64,000 bases of DNA, from assembly GCA_904374385.1 (NCBI GenBank), contig CAJFGA010000001.1:1-64000 (forward strand), written 5' to 3'. Positions 8,343 to 16,904 of this stretch are shown piece after piece. A program made the translations under genes and the position numbers. Numbering within the stretch: position 1 is the first letter of the stretch; each line of letters begins with the position of its first letter. The notes beneath the pieces were generated by a model. The model was not told the DNA's origin, did not search any database, and was given only the letters and a program-made list of their open reading frames with translations. Origin of the DNA: an uncultured Clostridia bacterium. Its GTDB lineage: Bacteria; Bacillota; Clostridia; Christensenellales; Borkfalkiaceae.

Positions 8343-9566
8343 ATGAAATTTTGGAAACAATGTACGGCAGGCGTATTGTGTCTTGCCCTTGCGATCGGTA
8401 TGGGCGCTGCGTTGAGCGGATGCAGTCAAAGCAGTTCCGATACTGCTGCGGCGCGCATGCAGGTAGACATCAATCCGAGCGTTGAATTTATCCTCGATTC
8501 CGAAAACAAAGTGCTCAGCGTAACGGCGCTCAACGACGACGGTGCTTTGATCGTCGCGGGAGAGGCGTTCATCGGCAAGACCGCAGAGGATGCTGTGGCG
8601 CTCATGGTAAATGTTTCGACAGAAACCGGCTATCTGCTCAAAGGGGACGCAACCGCTGACGGAGAGACGATCACCATCAGCATCACGGGGGACGCAGACG
8701 CCGCGCAGGCATTGTATGAAAGCATATATACAGACATACAAGGCATTTTAGACGAGAGCGGTATAAATGCGGCCATCGAGCGGGGCGAAGCGCTGCGGCT
8801 CGAGGCGTTGAAGGCGATGGTACTTGCCGCCGATCCCACCCTTTCGGAAGAGGATGCCGACAAGATGACCGAAGCGCAGTTGCTCAACGCGCTCAAAGTT
8901 TCGCGCATCGAAACGGCGCAGCTGCTTACCGAAGAATTGCGCGAAGCGTACAATACGGCAAAGGAATATTCTTTCAACTTCGCCGAACGGCAGGCGACCA
9001 AAGACATTATTGACGGATTGGGTTCTGCCTATCAAGTGCTTTTGAGCGGATATTCGGCGGCGCTCGACGCCTATCGCGAAGCGATCCAATCGCTCGAACA
9101 GGCGCGCTATGACTATCTCGTCGATCCGGAATCGGATTATCAGGCAAAACTTGCGGAAGTGCGTGAACAAAAAGATCTCGTTTTGGCACAGCGCAAAGAA
9201 ATCGCCGCCCTTTCCGAAGGGCCCGCCAAAGAGGCCGCCAAAGCGGTGCTCGCCGCGCAGGAAACCGCGCTTACCGCAAAGGAAGCCGCCCTTACCGCCG
9301 CGGGCAACGCGGCAAACGCTGCTTTCGACATGGCCAGCAGCGCCATGAAGGCGGTAGAAAAAACGCTGACCGACCTGGAAAGCTCCTTCCCCGAAGAGAT
9401 CACCTCTGCCCTCACCGAAAACGCACAGAAAGTGCAGGATGCGATGAACCGGGCGAAGGACGAAGCCTTTGCGGCTTTCGAAGATGCGCACAAAGCAGAC
9501 ATCGAAAAAGCCCTCGCCGACCTTGAAGCGCGCAAACAGGCTCTGATCGACGCCAACGCGGCATAA
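8343..9566 (+). CDS. Lipoprotein with an RsgI-like (DINPSVEF) domain and helical stalk
   Basis: 407 residues from the ATG at 8343; AAGGAGG is 8 bases upstream, so the TTG two codons earlier was rejected. A signal peptide ends in the lipobox LSGC with C27 as the lipid attachment site. Residues 40-115 match the RsgI periplasmic domain (VDINPSVEFILDSENKVLSV, Asn-Pro at 44-45) even more closely than the anti-sigma factor does, including the GKTAEDAVALM helix. From about residue 190 to the end it is predicted helical and coiled, rich in Ala, Glu and Lys. It has no cytoplasmic part, so it cannot itself bind sigma. Inferred: a secreted partner, decoy or co-sensor for the upstream anti-sigma factor. 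Confidence 0.8.
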   Translation: MKFWKQCTAGVLCLALAIGMGAALSGCSQSSSDTAAARMQVDINPSVEFILDSENKVLSVTALNDDGALIVAGEAFIGKTAEDAVALMVNVSTETGYLLKGDATADGETITISITGDADAAQALYESIYTDIQGILDESGINAAIERGEALRLEALKAMVLAADPTLSEEDADKMTEAQLLNALKVSRIETAQLLTEELREAYNTAKEYSFNFAERQATKDIIDGLGSAYQVLLSGYSAALDAYREAIQSLEQARYDYLVDPESDYQAKLAEVREQKDLVLAQRKEIAALSEGPAKEAAKAVLAAQETALTAKEAALTAAGNAANAAFDMASSAMKAVEKTLTDLESSFPEEITSALTENAQKVQDAMNRAKDEAFAAFEDAHKADIEKALADLEARKQALIDANAA

Positions 9567-9620
9567 AGCGTTTAAGGTAAAACGACATTCCCATCTTATT
9601 ATCTCGATCTTATAAAAAAC

Positions 9621-9653
9621 CTCCCGAAGCGACCCGTTTCGGGAGAGTTTTTT
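9621..9653 (+). terminator. Terminator of the sigma/RsgI-like/lipoprotein operon
   Basis: The stem CTCCCGAA (9621-9628) pairs with TTCGGGAG (9638-9645) and is followed by a run of six T. It lies 55 bases after the lipoprotein stop codon and closes the three-gene unit. Confidence 0.85.
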
Positions 9654-9727
9654 GCCGTTTTTTATTTTCCTGTTTGTCTTTTCGTTAGATTTTCGATGCG
9701 CCGCGGCAAAAAATTGCGCGCCGGGTC

Positions 9728-9756
9728 TGGACAAATCCGATTCTGTGCGCTATAAT
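9728..9756 (+). promoter_or_regulatory. Promoter of the AraC-type regulator, probably leaderless mRNA
   Basis: TGGACA (9728-9733), a 17-base spacer, TATAAT (9751-9756). Only 11 bases separate the -10 hexamer from the ATG at 9768, so a start about 7 bases downstream leaves a 5' leader of 3-5 bases. There is no Shine-Dalgarno sequence. Confidence 0.75.
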
Positions 9757-9767
9757 AGAAACTGACA

Positions 9768-10556
9768 ATGATAAAGAATGAATATTACGAACCTAAGGCG
9801 GACAGCCCCGGATATATCTATTTTCATTACAGCTGCAACAACAGCACGCCGGCGCACTTTCATGACAGCGTAGAGTTGGTATTCGTCGAGGAGGGCGAAT
9901 TTATTGCGGTCGGCGGCGGGCAGGAAAGGACGCTCGGCAAAGGCGATGTATTTTTTGCCGACGCGTATACCCCTCATCTGTATCGAACCCCGACAGAAAG
10001 CCGCGCGTTTGTGGTCGTCCTTTCCGCGCGGTATCTGCGCGATTTTCGGGAATTTTATAGGGGGAGCCTGCCCATGTTCATGCCCGCCGGAAACGACGAA
10101 AATGCCGCTCTGTTTGATTTTTTGAGGGTCAATTTTGTCTGTTGGGAGAATTATACCCCGCTCATGCGGGCGGGCTTTGCCGACTGGATCCTCGGATACC
10201 TCGCCGCACACTATCCGCCGATCAGCCAAGCGCAGAGCCGCGAAAACCGCTTTATGATAGACGCGCTCACCTATATCGACGCACACTTTGCCGACCCCCT
10301 TTCGGCGGCGGGCATCGCCGCACAGTTCGGGTATTCCCCCAACTATTTTTCCGCACTGTTCAACAGGTGCATGCGGATTAATTTTCGCGACTATCTCAAC
10401 GGCGTTCGGCTGAATAAGACGGAAGAATACCTGCGCCGCGACCCGGAAGCGGGCATCGGCGCGGCGGCACGTTCCTGCGGTTTCGAAAGCCCGAATACAT
10501 ATTACCGCGCCAAAAAGCGCGCGGACGAAATGAAAGACAATCAAGGAAAATCGTAA
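9768..10556 (+). CDS. AraC-family transcriptional regulator
   Basis: 262 residues. The N-terminal half (about 10-100) is a cupin-type sensing domain with the AHFHDSVELVFVEEGE pattern typical of sugar-responsive AraC proteins. The C-terminal 100 residues carry two helix-turn-helix motifs: GIAAQFGYSPNYFSALF and GAAARSCGFESPNTYYRAKK. Known: such proteins usually activate neighbouring sugar genes when a ligand binds the cupin domain. The isomerase/oxidoreductase pair that starts 81 bases downstream on the same strand is the obvious target. The start codon has no ribosome site and lies directly after the promoter. Confidence 0.92.
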   Translation: MIKNEYYEPKADSPGYIYFHYSCNNSTPAHFHDSVELVFVEEGEFIAVGGGQERTLGKGDVFFADAYTPHLYRTPTESRAFVVVLSARYLRDFREFYRGSLPMFMPAGNDENAALFDFLRVNFVCWENYTPLMRAGFADWILGYLAAHYPPISQAQSRENRFMIDALTYIDAHFADPLSAAGIAAQFGYSPNYFSALFNRCMRINFRDYLNGVRLNKTEEYLRRDPEAGIGAAARSCGFESPNTYYRAKKRADEMKDNQGKS

Positions 10557-10575
10557 TTTTTGACAATAAATACAT

Positions 10576-10615
10576 AACCGGCGGGATTGATTTCTTCCGG
10601 TTTTCCCTTTATAAT
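10576..10615 (+). promoter_or_regulatory. Predicted promoter and operator-like palindrome for the isomerase/oxidoreductase genes
   Basis: TTGATT (10587-10592), 17 bases, TATAAT (10610-10615). An AACCGG-N15-CCGGTT inverted repeat (10576-10602) spans the -35 region. It could be an operator for the adjacent AraC protein or, since T-rich sequence follows, a weak terminator of the araC-type gene. Confidence 0.55.
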
Positions 10616-10637
10616 GGATGCGCAAGGAGGAATGCTT

Positions 10638-11480
10638 ATGAAAATCGGAGCAATCTTAGAAAGTTTCAGAAAACCTTTTGCGGAAGCGGTAAAGCTGGCG
10701 CGCGCAGCGGGCGCTGACGGCATGCAGATGTATGCAAACACACAGACCGTCCACAGCGGCATGCGCGCAAAGGATATCGCGGAAGTTAAAAAAGTGCTTT
10801 CGGGAGAGGGGCTGGAGATCAGTGCGCTCTGCGGAGATTTCGGCTGCGCGATGTATTACACCCAAAACCGCGAAGAGATCGACCGCGAAAAGCGGATCAT
10901 GGAAATCGCCAAAGAATTGGGGACGGACATCGTGACCACGCATATCGGCGTAGTGCCCGAAGAGGAGAACTGCCCGCAATACGAAAGCATGCACAACGTC
11001 TGCCGCGAATTGGCGGAATTTGCAGATCAAGCAGGCGGACATTTCGCCGTAGAGACGGGGCCGGAATCGGCAGAAAGGCTGAAACACTTTTTGGACGGTT
11101 TGGGGAGCCGCGGCGTCGCCGTCAACCTTGACCCGGCAAACCTCGTAATGTGCGCGGGCGACGATCCCGTGCGCGCCGTTTATACCCTTAAAGATTACAT
11201 CGTACATACCCATGCGAAGGACGGACTGCAGCTGAGAAAAACGGATACGCGCAGGCTGTATGCCGCCCAATGGTACGGTCTTGAACAGGAAAGCTGGGAC
11301 GCCATCCGCGAAGTACCCCTCGGGGAGGGCGGCGTAGACTGGAATAATTATATCGCCGCACTCAGGGAGATCGGCTACGACGGTTACCTGACCATCGAAC
11401 GCGAATGCGGCGACGATCCCGTAGCGGACATCACTGCGGCCGTGAAATTTTTGCAAAAGCAACTTGGGAGGACAAAATAA
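10638..11480 (+). CDS. Sugar phosphate isomerase/epimerase (xylose isomerase-like TIM barrel)
   Basis: 280 residues from the ATG at 10638; AAGGAGG is 7 bases upstream, which favours it over the ATG two codons earlier. The AP endonuclease 2/xylose isomerase-like fold is supported by the spaced metal ligands: Glu in AVETGPES, Asp in VNLDPANL, His in VHTHAKDG and Glu in LTIEREC. Known: members isomerise or epimerise keto sugars, inosose or related cyclitols in the cytoplasm; the exact substrate cannot be read from sequence. It overlaps the following oxidoreductase start by one base (TAATG), a pairing common in inositol and rare-sugar catabolism. Confidence 0.9.
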   Translation: MKIGAILESFRKPFAEAVKLARAAGADGMQMYANTQTVHSGMRAKDIAEVKKVLSGEGLEISALCGDFGCAMYYTQNREEIDREKRIMEIAKELGTDIVTTHIGVVPEEENCPQYESMHNVCRELAEFADQAGGHFAVETGPESAERLKHFLDGLGSRGVAVNLDPANLVMCAGDDPVRAVYTLKDYIVHTHAKDGLQLRKTDTRRLYAAQWYGLEQESWDAIREVPLGEGGVDWNNYIAALREIGYDGYLTIERECGDDPVADITAAVKFLQKQLGRTK

Positions 11481-12532
11481 TGAAAAAACTTAAGATCGGC
11501 ATCATCGGCACCGGCAATATCTCGCAGCAGCACGCCGCCGCATATTTGGATGACGAGCGCTGCGAATTGTACGCACTGTGCGATATCGATGAAGAAATTC
11601 TCGCCGCCAAAGGCAAACTCTATCACATCGACAGGCTTTATACCGACTGCAACAAAATGCTGGCGGAGCTTCCTGAACTTGACGCCGTAAGCGTATGTAC
11701 CTGGAACGCGGCGCACGCCCCCTGCACCATCGCGGCGCTCGATGCGGGCAAACATGTGTTCTGCGAAAAGCCGATGGCGATGAGCACGGCGGAAGCCGAA
11801 GAAATGCGCGCCCATGCCAAAAAGGCGGGCAAGCTGCTCGGATTGGGATTCGTGCGCAGATTCGGCAAAGACGCCGATTTGGCGCGCGCCCTCATACAGG
11901 AAGGAAAACTCGGCAAAATTTATTATGCGAAGGCCGCCTATAATCGGCGCAACGGAAGCCCCGGCGGCTGGTTTGAAAACAAAGCCCGTGCGGGCGGCGG
12001 GCCGCTCATCGACCTCGGCGTGCACATCATCGATTTGGTACGCTATATTGCCGGGAATCCCCGCCCCGTTTCCGTATACGGCGCGACCTATTCGCTGTTG
12101 CGCGACAGGGAGATCGTCGACCTGCCCGCCTACCTTGCTTCCCGCCCCGATGCGCCCGTAAGCGATGTGGAAGACCTCGCGACTGCGATGATCCGCTTTT
12201 CGGACGGCATGATTTTACAGGCGGAAACGAGCTATAAACTATATACGGGAGATGACTGCAACCGCGTGGAACTGTTCGGCACGAAGGGCGGCATCAGCAT
12301 CGACCCCGACCTCAGTCTGCACACCTCCGCCGCGGGAAAACTGGCAGAAATGTCTTTTCCCTTCCCCGCCGCCTATGGCCCGGAATCATATGCGCAAGAA
12401 GTCAAATCGTTTATTTCCGCGATCGTCGACGGCACACCTCTGCGCGCCGACGCGGACGACGGCGTAGAGATGATGAAGATCCTCGACGCGATCTATCTCT
12501 CCGCCGAGACGGGGCACGAAGTTATCCTGTAA
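11480..12532 (+). CDS. Gfo/Idh/MocA-family NAD(P)-dependent oxidoreductase
   Basis: 350 residues. The N-terminal Rossmann domain begins IGIIGTGNIS, and the family EKP signature appears in CEKPMAM. The C-terminal alpha/beta substrate domain contains GGGPLIDLGVHIIDL, whose Asp and His are the usual catalytic positions. Known: the family oxidises or reduces sugars, inositol derivatives or sugar acids with NAD(P). The one-base stop/start overlap with the isomerase gene and a GGGAGG site show co-expression. Together with the AraC protein it forms a minimal sugar-conversion locus without its own transporter or kinase, so the substrate presumably enters by another system. Confidence 0.92.
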   Translation: MKKLKIGIIGTGNISQQHAAAYLDDERCELYALCDIDEEILAAKGKLYHIDRLYTDCNKMLAELPELDAVSVCTWNAAHAPCTIAALDAGKHVFCEKPMAMSTAEAEEMRAHAKKAGKLLGLGFVRRFGKDADLARALIQEGKLGKIYYAKAAYNRRNGSPGGWFENKARAGGGPLIDLGVHIIDLVRYIAGNPRPVSVYGATYSLLRDREIVDLPAYLASRPDAPVSDVEDLATAMIRFSDGMILQAETSYKLYTGDDCNRVELFGTKGGISIDPDLSLHTSAAGKLAEMSFPFPAAYGPESYAQEVKSFISAIVDGTPLRADADDGVEMMKILDAIYLSAETGHEVIL

Positions 12533-12555
12533 CTTATATTCCTCCTTTTCAATAC

Positions 12556-12595
12556 AAAAAGTCTCCGAAGGGAAATTCCCCTTCGGAGACTTTTT
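12556..12595. terminator. Bidirectional terminator between the oxidoreductase gene and secA
   Basis: The stem GTCTCCGAAGGG (12561-12572) pairs with its complement (12579-12590), with A5 on the left and T5 on the right. It can end both the rightward oxidoreductase transcript and the leftward secA transcript. Confidence 0.88.
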
Positions 12596-12600
12596 ACTGA

Positions 12601-15471
12601 TCAAAGATTTTTGCCGCAGCAATTTTTATACTTCTTGCCGCTTCCGCAGGGGCAAGGGTCGTTTCTGCCCGGCTGCTTGCCCGCCTTTACGGTGGGCTTG
12701 GCGCTCCCCTCTGCCGAACGGTTGGTCGTAAGCTCGGTATGGCTTTCGCTGACCAATTCCGTCTGTACGGGGGCGGGCGCCTGCGCAGGTGCGGGGCGAT
12801 TGACCTCGATGCGCACTTTGAGGAGCATTGCGATCGTATTGTTCTGGATGCGTTCGATCATCTCGTCGAACATTTCAAAGCCTTCCTGCTTGTACGAGAT
12901 GACGGGATCTACGTTGCCGTACGCGCGCAGGCCGATCCCCTTGCGGAGCTGATCCATCGCATCGATCTGATCGATCCAGTTGCGGTCGACGTTCATCAAA
13001 AGGAAGCGCCTCTCCACATCCGCATAATCGATATTGAACTGTTCTTTGACGTCGGCGATCTTCTCTTCGTATGCCTTTTCCGTCGCCTTAGTAATTTTAT
13101 CGAGCGCGTAATCGGTATCCCATTTGGCGAGTTTATCCTGCGTGATAAAGTGCGTGCCTTCCGGCAAAAGCCGCTGTTCGAGCGCCTTATTGAGGGCGTC
13201 CTCGTCCCACTTTTCGGGCATCTCGTCGATGTTGACCGCTTCGGATACGACCTTGCGGACAAAGTCCGGAATAAATTTGACGACCTGTTCGTGCACGTTT
13301 TCGCCCTTTAAGACTTTCATGCGCTCGGCATAGATGACCTCGCGCTGCTTATTCATGACGTCGTCGTACTGCAGGATATTTTTACGGATACCGAAGTTGC
13401 GGCCCTCGATCGCCTTCTGCGCGTTTTCAATGCCGTGCGAGAGTATTTTGGATTGCAGGCAGGTGTCTTCGTCCTTGCTGAATACGCCGTAGATCTTTTT
13501 CAGCCGCTCGCCGCCGAAACGCTTGATGAGGTCGTCTTCGAGCGAGATAAAGAAGATGGAAACGCCCGGATCGCCCTGACGGCCGCTTCGGCCGCGGAGC
13601 TGGTTGTCGATACGGCGCGATTCGTGCCGTTCGGTGCCGAGAATGCACAGGCCGCCTGCCTTGACGACCTCTACTTTTTCCGCATCCGTTTCCGCCTTGT
13701 AAGCGTCATATAATTCGCGGTAATGCTTGCGCATCTCCTCCGCTTCGCCTTCCAACTCTGCATACGAGGTGGCAAGCTCGATCATTTCATGTTCGACGCC
13801 CTCTTCGCGCATGCGTTTTTTGGCAAGATATTCGGGGTTGCCGCCGAGCAGGATGTCGGTGCCGCGGCCCGCCATGTTCGTCGCGATGGTGACCGCGCCG
13901 AGGCGGCCCGCCTGGGCCACGATCTCCGCTTCGCGCTCGTGATTCTTCGCGTTGAGAATGTTGTGCTTGATGCCGTTTTTGCGCAGCATGCGGGCGATCT
14001 CTTCCGATTTTTCGACGGTGACCGTACCGATCAGGATAGGCTGGCCATTTTCGTGCCGCTCGGAAATTTCCTTCAAAAGGGCGCGCTTTTTGCCGTCCTC
14101 TGTGGGATAGACCACGTCGGGCATGTCGTTGCGGATGACCGGCTTATTGGTCGGGATCTCCAAAACGTCGAGGGAATAGATAGTACGGAACTCTCCTTCC
14201 TCCGTCTTGGCGGTACCCGTCATGCCGGACAGTTTTTTGTAGAGTCTGAAAAAGTTTTGGAAGGTGATGGTCGCATACGTCTTGTTCTCGTTGCGTACCT
14301 TCACGCCTTCTTTTGCCTCGATCGCCTGGTGCAGGCCGTCCGAATATCTGCGGCCGATCATGAGGCGCCCGGTAAACTCGTCGACGATGATGACTTCGCC
14401 GTCGTTGACGATATAATCCTCGTCGCGATGGAACAGCTTATGCGCTTTGAGCGCCTGCTGAATGTGATGGTTCAAAGAGGCGTTGTCGATATCGCCGAGG
14501 TTTTCGATATTGAAGAAGCGTTCCGCCTTTGCCGCGCCGCGCTCGGTGATCTGTACGCTGCGCGCCTTGCGGTCGATGACGTAATCCCAATCGCCGTACT
14601 TATCGCCCATGGCGATGCCGTCATACTCGGTGTATTTGGAATCTTCGGCGGGCTCTTCCTCCTCTTCCGCCTTCTTCTTTTTCTTCTTTTTGCCCTCGTC
14701 CGCCTCCGCTTTGACGCCGTCGTCCTCAAAGCCGCCGTTCAACGTGCGCACAAAACGGTCGACGCGTTCGTAAAGCTCGCTCGATTTATCTCCCCTGCCC
14801 GAGATGATGAGAGGGGTCCTCGCCTCGTCGATGAGGATCGAGTCAACTTCGTCGACGATGGCAAAGTCGAGATCGCGCTGCACCATCTTTTTGAGGTCGG
14901 TCTTCAAATTGTCGCGCAAATAGTCGAAGCCGAGTTCGTTGTTGGTCGCATAAGTGATGTCGCAGTTATATGCCTTCTGCTTGTCGGCATCTTCCATGCC
15001 GGGCACGACCACGCCCACGCTAAGGCCGAGGAAACGATGTACTTTGCCCATCCATTCGGCGTCGCGCTTGGCGAGGTAGTCGTTGACGGTGACGATATGC
15101 ACCCCCTTGCCCGCAAGCGCGTTGAGATAGGCGGGAAGGGTCGCCACGAGCGTCTTGCCTTCGCCCGTCTTCATTTCGGCGATGCGCCCCTGATGCAGGG
15201 CGATGCCGCCGATGATCTGTACATGATAATGTTTGAGTTTCAGCACGCGCCAAGCCGCCTCGCGCACGAGTGCGAACGCATCATACAGGATCTCGTCGAG
15301 CGTTTCCCCCTTGGCAAGGCGCTCTTTCAATACATCCGTCTGTTTGCGGAGATCTGCATCGCTCATCGCGGCATATTTCGGCTCGAGGGCCTCGACCTGA
15401 TAAGCCATCTTATCCAGCTTACGCAGGCTCCTTCTGCCGTCGCTGTTGAGCATATAATTGATCAATCCCAT
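12601..15471 (-). CDS. secA: Preprotein translocase ATPase subunit SecA
   Basis: 956 residues. The motor is complete: Walker A in EMKTGEGKT, the DEAD-like VDEVDSILIDEARTP, the helicase motif GTDILLGGNPEY, the helical wing and scaffold, and a C-terminal zinc finger CPCGSGKKYKNCC that binds SecB or ribosomes. Known: SecA drives secretory preproteins through SecYEG. An unusual insertion in the preprotein-crosslinking region (roughly residues 245-285) consists of acidic residues, a run of seven Lys and a run of five Glu. Three further features agree: a GAGAGG ribosome site, a TTTACA-N17-TAAAAT promoter upstream, and monocistronic flanks. Confidence 0.97.
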   Translation of the reverse strand: MGLINYMLNSDGRRSLRKLDKMAYQVEALEPKYAAMSDADLRKQTDVLKERLAKGETLDEILYDAFALVREAAWRVLKLKHYHVQIIGGIALHQGRIAEMKTGEGKTLVATLPAYLNALAGKGVHIVTVNDYLAKRDAEWMGKVHRFLGLSVGVVVPGMEDADKQKAYNCDITYATNNELGFDYLRDNLKTDLKKMVQRDLDFAIVDEVDSILIDEARTPLIISGRGDKSSELYERVDRFVRTLNGGFEDDGVKAEADEGKKKKKKKAEEEEEPAEDSKYTEYDGIAMGDKYGDWDYVIDRKARSVQITERGAAKAERFFNIENLGDIDNASLNHHIQQALKAHKLFHRDEDYIVNDGEVIIVDEFTGRLMIGRRYSDGLHQAIEAKEGVKVRNENKTYATITFQNFFRLYKKLSGMTGTAKTEEGEFRTIYSLDVLEIPTNKPVIRNDMPDVVYPTEDGKKRALLKEISERHENGQPILIGTVTVEKSEEIARMLRKNGIKHNILNAKNHEREAEIVAQAGRLGAVTIATNMAGRGTDILLGGNPEYLAKKRMREEGVEHEMIELATSYAELEGEAEEMRKHYRELYDAYKAETDAEKVEVVKAGGLCILGTERHESRRIDNQLRGRSGRQGDPGVSIFFISLEDDLIKRFGGERLKKIYGVFSKDEDTCLQSKILSHGIENAQKAIEGRNFGIRKNILQYDDVMNKQREVIYAERMKVLKGENVHEQVVKFIPDFVRKVVSEAVNIDEMPEKWDEDALNKALEQRLLPEGTHFITQDKLAKWDTDYALDKITKATEKAYEEKIADVKEQFNIDYADVERRFLLMNVDRNWIDQIDAMDQLRKGIGLRAYGNVDPVISYKQEGFEMFDEMIERIQNNTIAMLLKVRIEVNRPAPAQAPAPVQTELVSESHTELTTNRSAEGSAKPTVKAGKQPGRNDPCPCGSGKKYKNCCGKNL

Positions 15472-15533
15472 TCTTATACCTCTCTATCGCGCGCAAAAAA
15501 GCGCGCTTCCCTTTAAAATCGCATATCGCATTT

Positions 15534-15562
15534 ATTTTACAATATTTTGATGGAAATGTAAA
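15534..15562 (-). promoter_or_regulatory. Predicted promoter of secA
   Basis: On the minus strand TTTACA (15562-15557) and TAAAAT (15539-15534) are 17 bases apart, with TG before the -10. The predicted leader of about 55 bases contains a GCGCGC...GCGCGC hairpin just before the ribosome site. Confidence 0.6.
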
Positions 15563-15594
15563 AGATTTTTTAAGGTAAATTGACAAATTGGCGA

Positions 15595-16338
15595 TTATTT
15601 AACCTTATTTTCATCTTTAGCGGGAACGCTCGCCGCCGTAAGCAGATAGACGGCCGCGGCGCCCGCGCCGAACAGCGGCGCCGCAAGCGCATCGGCGGTG
15701 GCGCCCGTCGTCATGACGTCGTCGACGATCAAGATCTTTTTTCCCGCACACTTTTTGCGCTCGCGCACATGAAAGCTCCCCTTCAGGTTTTCCGCCCGTT
15801 CTTTGCGGGAAAGCTCCTTTTGCTCGCCCGTTTCGCGCGTTTTAGAGATCACGCCCCGTTCGAGGGGAACGCCCGCTTCCCCGCATACCCTTTCCGCAAG
15901 CAGTTCAGACTGGTTATACCCGCGCTTCTTCTGCGCGGCGGCCGTCATGGGTACGAACACGGCGAAGTCGGCATCGGCAAAATTTTTTTGCAGCACGGGT
16001 ATCATCGCCTCCGCAAACGCCCCCGCGAGATAAGGTTTCCCGCTTTTAAAGTTTTTGACGAGGCGGACGATCTCCCCTTCATAACAAAAGGCGGAACGCG
16101 CCCTCGTATATGCGGGCATGACAGCCTTGCATTCAAGGCAAACCGGATAATCGTCCGCGATGCGCCTGCCGCACTTAGAGCAGACAGACCCGCCATTGAA
16201 CGGCAGCGTTTTGAGGCAGTGCCCGCAGAAATAGCTGTCAGCAAATACATCTGCCCCGCACGCCGCGCATGTCAGTTTTTCGTTATAAAACGCCCTGCGC
16301 AAAAAATTTTTCAGGGCGGACGTCAATTTATCGGACAT
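15595..16338 (-). CDS. comF: ComF-family phosphoribosyltransferase-like protein
   Basis: 247 residues. The N-terminal 60 residues hold four CxxC-type pairs (CAAC, CGHC, CSKC, CLEC), probably two zinc-binding knuckles. The C-terminal half is a type I phosphoribosyltransferase fold with the PRPP loop ILIVDDVMTTGAT and the GYNQSELLAE segment typical of ComF. Known: ComFC-type proteins are needed for natural transformation, linked to single-stranded DNA handling after uptake. DprA and ComM-type proteins are also encoded in this window, but no uptake pilus genes are. It overlaps the preceding grpB-like gene by 16 bases, so translation is coupled. Confidence 0.9.
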   Translation of the reverse strand: MSDKLTSALKNFLRRAFYNEKLTCAACGADVFADSYFCGHCLKTLPFNGGSVCSKCGRRIADDYPVCLECKAVMPAYTRARSAFCYEGEIVRLVKNFKSGKPYLAGAFAEAMIPVLQKNFADADFAVFVPMTAAAQKKRGYNQSELLAERVCGEAGVPLERGVISKTRETGEQKELSRKERAENLKGSFHVRERKKCAGKKILIVDDVMTTGATADALAAPLFGAGAAAVYLLTAASVPAKDENKVK

Positions 16339-16853
16339 GCGCCCTCCCCTGCGGCGAGGGCGCGCTTTTCCAAGGCGCGGACAAACGCCTCCTTTCCGTC
16401 GCAGTATCCTTCTATATCGTATGGATAGCGTCCGGCGAGCGCCCTTTTCAGCGCGCCGTATGCCGCGGCCTCACCGGGATGGGAACGCAGATAGTCGCGC
16501 ACCGCGAGGTGACGGGCGACATTGACCCGATCGTCCTGCGCAAAAATATGCACCTGATGCGTCCGCTCGTCTCCTCCCTTTCTGAGATACCGCCTGCCAG
16601 CGATCCCGAACTCCCCCATCCACTCGTAGCCGAGCCGCTCAAAACGGGAGCGGCATGCGTCCGCCCGCGCAAGGTCAGTTACGACGGGCATGATGTCGAT
16701 GATCGGCTTTGCGGCAAGCCCTTCGACCGCCGTGCTGCCGATATGGTGCACGGCAACGCAGTTTTTTCCCAAAATTTCTTTAATTTTTGCCGCTTCCGCA
16801 CGGAACATTTCTGCCCATTGCGGATCGTAATCGACGACGACTATATGCTGCAT
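16323..16853 (-). CDS. GrpB-like (UPF0157) nucleotidyltransferase-fold protein
   Basis: 176 residues from the ATG at 16853; GGAGG lies 6 bases upstream, so two earlier Met codons are rejected. The family pattern is clear: VVDYDPQWAEMFRAEA near the start, HHIGSTAVEGLAAKPIIDIMP in the core, and the HQVHIF and RDYLRSHP segments later. Known: the fold belongs to the nucleotidyltransferase superfamily and GrpB proteins are fused to dephospho-CoA kinase in some bacteria, but a reaction is not established. It sits between metK and comF on the same strand, with a hairpin separating it from metK. Confidence 0.88.
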   Translation of the reverse strand: MQHIVVVDYDPQWAEMFRAEAAKIKEILGKNCVAVHHIGSTAVEGLAAKPIIDIMPVVTDLARADACRSRFERLGYEWMGEFGIAGRRYLRKGGDERTHQVHIFAQDDRVNVARHLAVRDYLRSHPGEAAAYGALKRALAGRYPYDIEGYCDGKEAFVRALEKRALAAGEGACPIN

Positions 16854-16876
16854 TTTCATCCTCCGCACCGCAAAAT

Positions 16877-16895
16877 AGGGCGGCAACGCCGCCCT
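16877..16895 (-). terminator. Weak terminator or attenuator after metK
   Basis: AGGGCGGC-AAC-GCCGCCCT hairpin 9 bases after the metK stop. In the leftward transcript it is followed by AUUUUG and then the grpB-like ribosome site, so read-through into the next gene is likely. Confidence 0.5.
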
Positions 16896-16904
16896 CCCTT
16901 ACGT

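Noticed and set aside
13723-15516. Long plus-strand open frame antisense to secA
   Set aside because: It mirrors secA codon structure in a GC-rich genome, has no ribosome site and its translation is low-complexity Arg/Phe/Val without motifs.
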